A stretch of DNA of 64,000 bases from contig NZ_NIXN01000007.1 in NCBI RefSeq assembly GCF_002807055.1, positions 179,567-243,566 on the forward strand. Reading direction: 5' to 3'. The position numbers and the translations under genes are program-made. Below the pieces are notes generated by a model. It ran no database searches. It was not told the DNA's origin and saw only the letters and a program-made list of their open reading frames with translations. Positions 6,987 to 15,813 of the stretch are shown here, one piece after another; position 1 is the stretch's first letter; every line of letters starts with the position of its first letter. This DNA is from Confluentibacter citreus. Its GTDB lineage: Bacteria; Bacteroidota; Bacteroidia; Flavobacteriales; Flavobacteriaceae.

Positions 6987-8971
6987 AGTTTATCTTGATA
7001 ACTTTTTATATCGTCACGTAATTTGGCCGCTACTATAAAGTCCAATGCTTTAGCCGCTTCTTCCATGAGTTTTCGCTTTTCACGGATTTTCTTTTCCAAT
7101 TCTGGTTTACTCAAATAATTGCTCTCAGGTTCTGCGGCTCTAAGAGCTTCCAACTCATAACTATAAGTGCTCACCGAATTTTTGGATAAAGCATTGTCTA
7201 GACTTTTGTTTAAAGCCGTAGGCACTAGATTGTGTTTTGTGTTATATGCAATTTGTTTTTCTCGTCTGTAATTGGTTTCGTCCATGGTTTTTTGCATGCT
7301 ATTGGTCACTTTATCGGCATACATAATGGCTTTACCATTTAAGTTTCTAGCTGCTCTACCAACGGTTTGGGTAAGTGAACGAGCCGAACGTAAAAAACCT
7401 TCTTTATCAGCATCTAAAATGGCAACTAGGGATACTTCTGGTAAATCCAAACCTTCACGCAGTAAGTTGACGCCAACCAATACATCAAATAATCCCTTAC
7501 GCAAATCTTGCATGATTTCAACACGCTCCAAAGTGTCCACATCACTATGGATATATCTACAGCGAATTTGGATTCTATCTAAATATTTCGTCAGTTCCTC
7601 AGCCATGCGTTTAGTAAGCGTTGTAACAAGTATTCGCTCATCTTTTTCTACACGAAGCTGAATTTCTTCAATTAAATCGTCAATTTGGTTCAAACTCGGA
7701 CGAACCTCGATAACGGGATCTAATAATCCTGTCGGACGAATCACTTGCTCCACATAAACACCATCTGTTTTTTGAAGTTCGTAATCGGCAGGAGTTGCAC
7801 TTACATAAATAACCTGATTTTGTAAGGCTTCAAATTCTTCAAATTTAAGCGGCCGATTGTCCATGGCTGCAGGCAACCTAAAGCCATATTCTACTAAATT
7901 TTCCTTTCTGCTTCTATCACCACCATACATGGCGTGGACTTGGGAAATAGTCACATGGCTTTCATCAATCACCATTAAAAAATCATCTGGGAAATAATCC
8001 AACAAACAGAAAGGTCTTGTGCCCGGTAAGCGACCATCCAAATACCTAGAGTAGTTTTCAATACCAGAGCAATAGCCTAATTCCCGAATCATTTCCAAAT
8101 CAAATTCTGTACGCTCTTTTAAACGTTTGGCCTCTAAATGTTTACCGATTTCCTTAAAATAATCGTGTTGTTTTACTAAATCATCCTGAATTTCTTTGAT
8201 AGCGCCTTGTAATACATCTGGAGATGTTACAAACATGTTGGCGGGATAAATATTCAATCGGTCATATTTTTCAATGACTTTACTATTTTGAATATTAAAA
8301 GATTCAATATCTTCAATCTCATCTCCAAAAAAGTGAATCCTAAACGCATCATCAGCATAACTCGGAAAAATGTCTACGGTGTCTCCTTTTATTCTGAAAT
8401 TACCATGATTAAATTCGCCCTCGGTTCTGGAATAAAGACTTTGAACGAGTTGATGTAATAATTTGGTTCGTGAAATAACTTGATCACGTTCTATAGATAT
8501 CACATTTTTTTGAAATTCCACAGGATTACCAATACCATATAAGCAAGAAACTGATGCGACTACCAAAACATCACGTCTACCCGAAAGCAGGGAAGAAGTT
8601 GTGCTTAAACGCATCTTTTCAATCTCTTCATTGATTGACAAATCTTTTTCTATATAGACCCCAGAAACAGGAATGTAAGCTTCAGGTTGGTAATAATCAT
8701 AATAAGATACAAAATATTCTACGGCATTATTGGGGAAGAATTGCTTGAATTCTGAATATAATTGAGCAGCTAAGGTTTTATTATGTGCTAAAACCAATGT
8801 GGGTTTTTGTACTTCTTGAATCACATTGGCTACCGTAAAAGTTTTTCCAGAACCAGTTACACCAAGGAGGGTTTGATATTTTTCATGACTGTTTATACCA
8901 TCAACAAGTTGTTTGATGGCTTGTGGCTGATCGCCTGTAGGTTTAAATCCTGATTCAACTTTAAATTGCAT
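6968..8971 (-). CDS. uvrB: UvrABC excinuclease subunit B
   Basis: A 667-aa DNA-damage recognition helicase of nucleotide excision repair. It has Walker A GVTGSGKT (37-44), the damage-probing beta-hairpin region YYDYYQPEAYIP near 90-105, the DEAD-like VIDESH, QTVGRAARN in helicase motif VI, and a C-terminal UVR (UvrC-binding) motif around 630-660. Length and domain order are normal. It is transcribed alone; a type B T9SS protein gene lies 27 bp upstream on the same strand. Confidence 0.98.
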   Translation of the reverse strand: MQFKVESGFKPTGDQPQAIKQLVDGINSHEKYQTLLGVTGSGKTFTVANVIQEVQKPTLVLAHNKTLAAQLYSEFKQFFPNNAVEYFVSYYDYYQPEAYIPVSGVYIEKDLSINEEIEKMRLSTTSSLLSGRRDVLVVASVSCLYGIGNPVEFQKNVISIERDQVISRTKLLHQLVQSLYSRTEGEFNHGNFRIKGDTVDIFPSYADDAFRIHFFGDEIEDIESFNIQNSKVIEKYDRLNIYPANMFVTSPDVLQGAIKEIQDDLVKQHDYFKEIGKHLEAKRLKERTEFDLEMIRELGYCSGIENYSRYLDGRLPGTRPFCLLDYFPDDFLMVIDESHVTISQVHAMYGGDRSRKENLVEYGFRLPAAMDNRPLKFEEFEALQNQVIYVSATPADYELQKTDGVYVEQVIRPTGLLDPVIEVRPSLNQIDDLIEEIQLRVEKDERILVTTLTKRMAEELTKYLDRIQIRCRYIHSDVDTLERVEIMQDLRKGLFDVLVGVNLLREGLDLPEVSLVAILDADKEGFLRSARSLTQTVGRAARNLNGKAIMYADKVTNSMQKTMDETNYRREKQIAYNTKHNLVPTALNKSLDNALSKNSVSTYSYELEALRAAEPESNYLSKPELEKKIREKRKLMEEAAKALDFIVAAKLRDDIKSYQDKLEKLKV

Positions 8972-8998
8972 GTTGCAAAATTAAGCAAAATATATGTG

Positions 8999-10705
8999 TT
9001 ATCGTTTTAAAGCGAAATGTCCCAAAACCGTTCTTCCATCTTGTAATGATAATTTGAACCAATAATCATCTGTAGTTAGGGCATAGCTGTTATAAGTACC
9101 ATCCCAGCCATTCTCTAAAGGACTTAGCTGTTTTAACAGTTTCCCATAACGGTCAAAGATATAGATATTGGTTTTTGCCTGGATAAGCGCATTAATGCCC
9201 TGAATCTGCCAAAAGTCGTTAATGCCGTCGTTATTTGGGGTAAAGAACTTAGGGTAGCCAATGACCGAAATTGGCAAGGTTGCCGTTCCGCAACCATTTT
9301 TGTCCTCTACAAGAAGCGTATATATCCCACCTTTTAAGTTATTGAAAACGGGTTCGTTTTGATAAGGATATGATACCAGTCCATCTTTGGATTCCAATGC
9401 GAACCAATAGTCGCCCACGCCTAGCAGTGAGGAATTTGTAATAGTGATGGAGTTGTTTTCGGAAAGGTCGACTACATTGATATTTCTTTGATCAATACTG
9501 GCTATTTCAGAGGCTGCAACAGAAACAGTTTCGGTTCTTGAGCACCCGGTTCCATCTGTCTTTGTTAAAGTGATTGAATAATCGCCGGGATTGTCAACGG
9601 TGAGTGTTGGTGAGGTTGCAATAATGTTACCATTTAGGGTCCAAGAATAGTTGAATGCCTCTTGGGAACTACTCTCAACTGGGTCTAGAACCAAACTGTG
9701 ATTGGGATCAGATACGCAAAGGATTTGTCTTGGCTCGATATAAAATTCAGGTGAAGGATTTACTGTTAAAGTGATATGTTTGCCCAGACCAACACAATCA
9801 TTATAAATTTTATTATCGACCCTAACATAAATATCTTGACTGTATGGCGAGCTGGCATTGCTGTAATTACTGATGTCTTCTATGGGATTGCTTTCTGAAA
9901 GGGCATCAGATTCGATGGTATAATAATTTATTTCCAAATCTTGGGGATTGGGGAACATATTTAAAATTTCGTAGTGAATGCTACTGAAATCGAATACGGA
10001 AACCCCATTGGTATCATCGCCATCCAAACCGTCACAGGCATAAAGGCTTCTCGTGAAGGTAATTGGGATTTGTGTATTGACGACCCTAAGGTTGACCTGC
10101 GATGTGCTGAAACACCCGTTAACATTTTCAACCCTTGCCCAGACCGTATCGGAACTTGGGATGGTATTCGTATAGTTAATTGAATTTGTTATTACACTGT
10201 CGCCAGAAATGGCATCAGCTTCGGATTCATAAAAGGTAAATATTTCATTGCTTGCGTTTGCCGATATTTTATCAGCCACTTCATTTATATTGAACTGGCT
10301 AAAGCCATCCAAATCATTTTCACATTGCACAAGCTCTACTAAAGGTTCTACAACTGGAACCGGATAAATAGTGACAGTTTCAATATAAGTAACGTTTGCT
10401 GTTGAATAAATGGGGTTTGATAACGGGCCCCCCACTACTGCAATTTCGCCTGTGAGGGTAATATTGTAGCTGCCAGGTGCTGAAAAAACATGCGTAGGGT
10501 CTCTATCTGTAGATGTATTATTTGCTCCAGTTACGGGGTCTCCAAAATCCCACATAACATCGACTATTCCTCTATTGTATAAATAAATCTCTGTGGTATG
10601 ACCAAAGCATTGATTATCAAAGGTAAATGCGGGAGGCCTTTGTGCAAAACCATTGTTGAACAAAAGGATAATAAAAGTGAATAAATAAAAATCTAGTTTA
10701 GACAT
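8999..10705 (-). CDS. T9SS type B sorted surface protein with PKD domain
   Basis: From the ATG at 10705 it is 568 aa: signal peptide MSKLDFYLFTFIILLFNNGFAQ, a PKD-like domain (VMWDFGDP ... HVFSAPGSYNITLTG) at about 35-100, and two copies of a module starting C-x-x-x-D-G-F/V (near 120 and 215). A second Ig/PKD-like segment follows. The C-terminus is a gliding-motility-type CTD containing PKFFTPNNDGINDFW and GWDGTYN, ending in GHFALKR. That CTD is the type B signal of the type IX secretion system. No PorP/SprF partner gene is adjacent. It is the last of three similar same-strand genes, with gaps of about 85-130 bp. Confidence 0.85.
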   Translation of the reverse strand: MSKLDFYLFTFIILLFNNGFAQRPPAFTFDNQCFGHTTEIYLYNRGIVDVMWDFGDPVTGANNTSTDRDPTHVFSAPGSYNITLTGEIAVVGGPLSNPIYSTANVTYIETVTIYPVPVVEPLVELVQCENDLDGFSQFNINEVADKISANASNEIFTFYESEADAISGDSVITNSINYTNTIPSSDTVWARVENVNGCFSTSQVNLRVVNTQIPITFTRSLYACDGLDGDDTNGVSVFDFSSIHYEILNMFPNPQDLEINYYTIESDALSESNPIEDISNYSNASSPYSQDIYVRVDNKIYNDCVGLGKHITLTVNPSPEFYIEPRQILCVSDPNHSLVLDPVESSSQEAFNYSWTLNGNIIATSPTLTVDNPGDYSITLTKTDGTGCSRTETVSVAASEIASIDQRNINVVDLSENNSITITNSSLLGVGDYWFALESKDGLVSYPYQNEPVFNNLKGGIYTLLVEDKNGCGTATLPISVIGYPKFFTPNNDGINDFWQIQGINALIQAKTNIYIFDRYGKLLKQLSPLENGWDGTYNSYALTTDDYWFKLSLQDGRTVLGHFALKR

Positions 10706-10791
10706 AATAATACTAATATACAAAAATCATTTAAAATGTTGTTTATTAGTATTTTATATTGTTTATGGGTGATAAAGAAAGTATTAAAACA

Positions 10792-13700
10792 TTATCTTTT
10801 TAAGGCAAAATGACCTTTTATGGTAAACGCATTGCCTTGTTGAACGATGTTGGCAACATACCAATAATCATCTGCTGGCATATTGGCACCATTATAAGTT
10901 CCATCCCAGCCTAAGGATGCGTGGGATAAGGTTTTTAGAAGTTTACCGTATCGATCATAAATGTAAACAATAGTGCCAGGTAATTGCGTAAAATCAACTA
11001 CATGCCATCTGTCAAAATACCCGTCGTTATTTGGGGTGACAAATTTAGGGATATCGAAAACGGTTACTTCTCGGGAAATGTCTGCACAGCCATTTAAATC
11101 TCTAACGGTTACAATGTGGGTCCCTAAGGTAACGTTTTCAAATACATTGGATTCTTGTGGTTCGCCGCCATCTAAAATATAGACATAATCGCCAATTCCT
11201 GAAACATCCACCGTGATACTATTAGGATCGGAGAAATCAACTGTAGCTGTAAAGTTTATATCTGCTATAGCGGATTCAATAACGGAAAATGTCTTTTGAG
11301 GAGATTCGCAATCAGGGGCATTCGCATAAGTTCTGGTTATTGTTATCCAATAATTACCAATATCACCCAAACCTAATTCTATTTGAGGTGTGGTTTCTCC
11401 AGTGGACCATAAATAAGTATCATTAGGGTTTCCTGTTTCTGCATCTACAATTAATGGTAAATCGTTTATACATAAAGGAATAACATCGTTTACAGTTATA
11501 ACAGGTAGCGGATTTACAATAACGGTGAATTGTGTGATATCATAACAACCAGTGTCGTTATTTTCCAATCTTGCATATATAATATCGCCATTCATTGCCG
11601 GATGCAAACTGTTCACAACATTAGTTCCTGCTTCAGCATGTGTTAAATTGGTATGATAACTAACGGTAAACATGGCGGCATTTTGAGTTCCTAATACATC
11701 ATCATTATTTTGTGATAAATCAAATTCAAAAATGCCATCATAATCATCATCACATTCCACTAAATTTGGTGGCGTATTGGCAATGGGATTTGGATTGATT
11801 TGCAAATTGAAATCGGTAGTAATGTAGCAACTTGAATTGATATTTGTAAGCCTAACGTAAATAGTATGGTTTGTTGATGTGTAATTGAATGTATTTCCGA
11901 TGGGTGCTGTATTGTTATCAGCATCAGTTGGTGAATTATGGTACGAAATATTTGCCGAACTGGGATTGTCTAAAAGCATGCTGTTTACTTGTAACAAATC
12001 AAACGTATCAGTGTCGTTATCACAAATTTCGAGGGTTCCAATAGTGTTGAAAACTGGTGGAGATTCAACCACAAGTTCTAAAGGAATTACCGAAAAACAT
12101 TCGGTAATGGTATTAGTCACTTTAATATAAACGGTTTTAGAATCTGAAATATAATTTGTTGGATTGTTGATAGCTGAACTATTATCTAAAGCATCTTCTT
12201 GATTGATATCATCAAAATTTTCAAAGTAATGAACTACAATCGTTTGGATTCTATCTAAATTTTGATAATCGGCATTATCAAGGTTAAATGTCGTCACACC
12301 ATCAAAACGATCCAAATCAGTGTCGCATACCACAAGTGGATTCGCTTCAGTTAGGTTTGGTAAAGGGATGATATTAATGGATAAGTTATCTATCACGACA
12401 CATTGGGTATCTGTACCTTGTATTCTAACAAATAAATTCTGTGGATTTGTCACATTAGTATATTCTAGTGGTACTGGATTAGACCCTACTTGAGCTGCGT
12501 TATAAGTTAAATGAAACGTAACATTCAGGTTATTTGGATTTGGGGATCCTTGCCGAATCTCTTCAATTTTATCACCCAAATTAAACGTATGTCTTTCATC
12601 ATTACTTTCATCATCACATATAAAATAATTTTCAAAATCAGTATTATAAACAGGGTTTGAAGAAACCCTAATAGTAAATGAATCGGTTGCAAAACAATTA
12701 GGATCAGTTATGTTTTCCACACGAACGTAGATGGTTTGTGTACTAGATGTATTAACGTATGGAGCATTCTTATCAATAGCATTTGCAGTAATTCCATTTT
12801 CAGCATCTACTTGATTTTCAAAGTAATAAACAGCTTTGTTTAATTGTCCGTTTAAAATCTCATTATCTTTAACTGAAAACAAAAAGGTTTCAGTACCATT
12901 ATTATCATCCTCACAAATTTGCATTATTTCTATATCAGGAATAATGGGCAACGTATTAATAATAATCTGTTGAGGTACAATTTTATAACATTCAGCATTT
13001 TCTACCCTTACATAAATAGTTTGATTAGTAGTATTGTATGAAGCCCTATCAGAAACAGGAATTGTATTGGTGTTTGCTTCTGCATCTTCAAGGGATGTAA
13101 ATAAATTTATATTGAATAAGCTAGGATCGGAAACTACATCGTTAGAAATAGTATTGAGATTTATTATTGAAAATCCATCTGGATCCGTATCACAAATAAT
13201 AATAGGGTCGAGTGTAACCGTATCGGGGGCTGGAATAATCTGGATATTGAAATTTGAAACTGTTGCACATCCCGTATCTATATTTTCAATTCTAACGTAA
13301 ATAGTTTCTGTTCCAGTTACTGTATGAAAGGGCAGGAGTTGGTTAAAGTTATTTTCAGCATCTGTTTGGTTGGCGAAATAAGTAGCTGTAAAATCTGTAT
13401 TACCATTGGTTACAATGTCATTAAAAGTAGATAGGTCTACACTAATGGTACCATCTGTAACATCGTCATCATTGTCACAATAAGTTAGTGGAGCAACAGG
13501 GTTAAATAGCAGAATTGGGTTAACTATCAACCTAATATCGGCAACCTCCTCACATTCACCGTTGCTTATCCTTAGATATACTGTTTTAGGGCTTGTATTG
13601 CTAACGGGATAGCCTACGTTTTTTGGAATGGGGTTAATAGCATTTAATCTATCAGCTTCATTGTCATAAAATGTTACTGTAACATTAGGGATATTATTCG

Positions 13701-15687
13701 CTATATAAGTTTCAACAATATTTAAGTTAAAAGCTATAAAGCCACTATTGCCCTCCGTATCACAGAGTGCATAATCCTGTATACCAGTTGCTGTAAGCAA
13801 TAAATTGGTATGAATTTCTATGGGAACTATTGAAGGACAGCCTGTAGTATTGTCTTCAACCCTCACGTATACTGTTTGCACATTTTGCTGTGTATTCGCA
13901 TAATTGGAAGGATTAGCAATGGGGTTTGTTCCAGATTCAGCATCATTAAAAGTTTCGTGAAAAGATGTTGTTACACCAGATATGCTTCCTAAAATATCTC
14001 CTAAAACCTCTGTTAAATCGAATGTGGCAAAGCCATCTAAGTCAGTATCACAAGCATCAATTCGCTGAGTATCTCTATTGATATTTGGGCTTATTTCAAC
14101 ATGAATATCTAAAGTTGTGGTGTTTATACAACCCGTTTGCAGATTATAAACCCTTACATAAACCATGTCGTCTTGTGCGCCATTTATATAAGTTACTATT
14201 GGGTTGTTTCCAAAACTGGCATCAGATTGACTGGTATGGTATGACACTATTAAATTACTTTGTCCACCTGTTATTTCATCATCTTTTTGTCTTAAATCAA
14301 TGATAGTGAAACCATCGGGTGAAGAATCCCCATCACAAGCATCAAGTCGTGTTGGCGGTGTTATATTTGGAATTGGATTGACTATTAAATTAAATGCTGT
14401 AAAACCTAAACAGCCAGTATCTATATTTTCAATTCTAACATATATGGGTTGTGGACTAGTTGTGTTTTGAATAGGTGTTGTTATAGCGTTTATATTGTTT
14501 CTGGCATCGGCATCAGATAAATGGTAAGTATATACAGGATTTGTAAATGAAATCGGAATATTATTTTCGATGTCGGTATTTTTATTTGATAAATCGAATG
14601 TTTCAAAACCATCACCACTTAAATCGTCACATAATTCGAAAGTAGAAATGGGGTTGATGCTTTCTTCTGTATTGAGAACGACGACAATTTCATCTTCCTC
14701 TACACAAGTAGCCCCCAACGGAACTGAAACTTCAGCTTTATAAGTGCCGCTTTGAATGGCATTTAATGTACTATTAGTTTCTCCAATAAGCGCAACATTG
14801 TTTAAAAACCATCTATAGGTAGCGGAAGGATTTTGGATATCAGCATTTAAAACAACGGAACTGGCACAGGTTGCAATGTCTTCACCAAGGTCTAATATAT
14901 TAAAACTATCACCTTCAATAAATACGGCAGAATCAAAAGTTTGATCAGATTGATCAGCAATTACTAATTTTATATGGTATTGCACATAAGGAATAATGGT
15001 TGTAGATGCCGTTAATACAGTTGTTCTTCCTTTATAATTTGTGTCACCTATATCAAAGCCGTCAAAATATTGTTCGTTTACCGCAGGACAATTTGGTGCC
15101 AGTAGGGGATGAATAGTTCCTGTATTTACTGGAATATTTGTATTAGGAATTAATGCTATATTTTGATATGGTGCTACACTTCCAGTGGGTCTTATTAAAA
15201 AAGCAAACCCATCAGAAAATTGGCACGAATTAATACCCTCATATTCCTCTGAAGCCAATAAATAATTGAATTGAATTTGATTTGATGCTGATATAATATC
15301 AAACTCTATGGATGTAGCATTGAGTGTATTGCTAACTCCTAAAGCAGCTTCTAAATCAGGGTCGGATCCCCAAGCAGTAGACCCTTCACTAAGTGTTGTT
15401 GTTATTGAAGAATTTCCGGCAGATAAGGCATTTCCAGTAGAGAGCATAATACCATTTTCAAAAGGGAAGTTTGAACTTGCCCTATTAAATTCACCGTAAC
15501 TTACAATCCCATCGTTACTTCCATTAACGGACGATGTAATGTTAGAAACTTCAACACAACCATTTACAAGGTTATTAATTATTAAATCTTCTAGGCTGTT
15601 TGGATTGTTTACTGTAATTTTTTGTGCATATGACATGGAAACGCTACAAAGTAGCATAGCAAAATAAAAATATAGGTTTCTAATCAT
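10792..15687 (-). CDS. Giant T9SS type B surface protein, choice-of-anchor L and 11 repeat modules
   Basis: A 1631-aa protein. The signal peptide ends at MSYAQ. A choice-of-anchor L type domain covers about 22-260 (SLEDLIINNLVNGCVEV, LLASEEYEG, FAFLIRP). A short Ig-like segment follows, then about eleven modules of 80-95 aa. Each opens with CD-x-D-x-DGF-x-x-F-D-L and closes with YVRVEN-x-x-TGC, implying an intramodule disulfide and Asp-rich, possibly Ca-binding, loops (inference). A penultimate Ig-like segment and the type B CTD (PKFVTPNNDGYFDRWH ... GHFALKR) complete it. Likely an extracellular adhesin-like filament. The modules are diverged from each other, so this is not a recent expansion. 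No enzymatic domain is seen. Confidence 0.85.
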   Translation of the reverse strand: MIRNLYFYFAMLLCSVSMSYAQKITVNNPNSLEDLIINNLVNGCVEVSNITSSVNGSNDGIVSYGEFNRASSNFPFENGIMLSTGNALSAGNSSITTTLSEGSTAWGSDPDLEAALGVSNTLNATSIEFDIISASNQIQFNYLLASEEYEGINSCQFSDGFAFLIRPTGSVAPYQNIALIPNTNIPVNTGTIHPLLAPNCPAVNEQYFDGFDIGDTNYKGRTTVLTASTTIIPYVQYHIKLVIADQSDQTFDSAVFIEGDSFNILDLGEDIATCASSVVLNADIQNPSATYRWFLNNVALIGETNSTLNAIQSGTYKAEVSVPLGATCVEEDEIVVVLNTEESINPISTFELCDDLSGDGFETFDLSNKNTDIENNIPISFTNPVYTYHLSDADARNNINAITTPIQNTTSPQPIYVRIENIDTGCLGFTAFNLIVNPIPNITPPTRLDACDGDSSPDGFTIIDLRQKDDEITGGQSNLIVSYHTSQSDASFGNNPIVTYINGAQDDMVYVRVYNLQTGCINTTTLDIHVEISPNINRDTQRIDACDTDLDGFATFDLTEVLGDILGSISGVTTSFHETFNDAESGTNPIANPSNYANTQQNVQTVYVRVEDNTTGCPSIVPIEIHTNLLLTATGIQDYALCDTEGNSGFIAFNLNIVETYIANNIPNVTVTFYDNEADRLNAINPIPKNVGYPVSNTSPKTVYLRISNGECEEVADIRLIVNPILLFNPVAPLTYCDNDDDVTDGTISVDLSTFNDIVTNGNTDFTATYFANQTDAENNFNQLLPFHTVTGTETIYVRIENIDTGCATVSNFNIQIIPAPDTVTLDPIIICDTDPDGFSIINLNTISNDVVSDPSLFNINLFTSLEDAEANTNTIPVSDRASYNTTNQTIYVRVENAECYKIVPQQIIINTLPIIPDIEIMQICEDDNNGTETFLFSVKDNEILNGQLNKAVYYFENQVDAENGITANAIDKNAPYVNTSSTQTIYVRVENITDPNCFATDSFTIRVSSNPVYNTDFENYFICDDESNDERHTFNLGDKIEEIRQGSPNPNNLNVTFHLTYNAAQVGSNPVPLEYTNVTNPQNLFVRIQGTDTQCVVIDNLSINIIPLPNLTEANPLVVCDTDLDRFDGVTTFNLDNADYQNLDRIQTIVVHYFENFDDINQEDALDNSSAINNPTNYISDSKTVYIKVTNTITECFSVIPLELVVESPPVFNTIGTLEICDNDTDTFDLLQVNSMLLDNPSSANISYHNSPTDADNNTAPIGNTFNYTSTNHTIYVRLTNINSSCYITTDFNLQINPNPIANTPPNLVECDDDYDGIFEFDLSQNNDDVLGTQNAAMFTVSYHTNLTHAEAGTNVVNSLHPAMNGDIIYARLENNDTGCYDITQFTVIVNPLPVITVNDVIPLCINDLPLIVDAETGNPNDTYLWSTGETTPQIELGLGDIGNYWITITRTYANAPDCESPQKTFSVIESAIADINFTATVDFSDPNSITVDVSGIGDYVYILDGGEPQESNVFENVTLGTHIVTVRDLNGCADISREVTVFDIPKFVTPNNDGYFDRWHVVDFTQLPGTIVYIYDRYGKLLKTLSHASLGWDGTYNGANMPADDYWYVANIVQQGNAFTIKGHFALKR

Positions 15688-15762
15688 GTAGCGTTATTTG
15701 GGTAAAACGATCTTGATAGCAATTTAAAACGCGAAAATTACATCTATTTTAGATGAAATGCA

Positions 15763-15792
15763 AAAAAAAACGATGAAAAGCGTTTTTTTTTA
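15763..15792 (-). terminator. Possible terminator between two type B genes
   Basis: AAAAAAAACG (15763-15772) pairs with CGTTTTTTTT (15781-15790) around an 8-nt loop. Stem GC is low, but on the minus strand the hairpin directly follows the 907-aa gene and ends in T. It would partly uncouple the 907-aa gene from the giant gene. Confidence 0.45.
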
Positions 15793-15813
15793 TATTTTGT
15801 GAAGTCAATGAAA

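Noticed and set aside
8976..8983. TAATTTTG -7 box for uvrB
   Set aside because: Only 4 nt before the ATG, which would give a leaderless transcript; no independent support.
10792..15687. Regular spacing of similar blocks, at first sight a CRISPR or DNA tandem array
   Set aside because: The repetition is at the protein level (diverged 80-95 aa modules) in one open frame; the DNA units are not near-identical and there are no short spacers.
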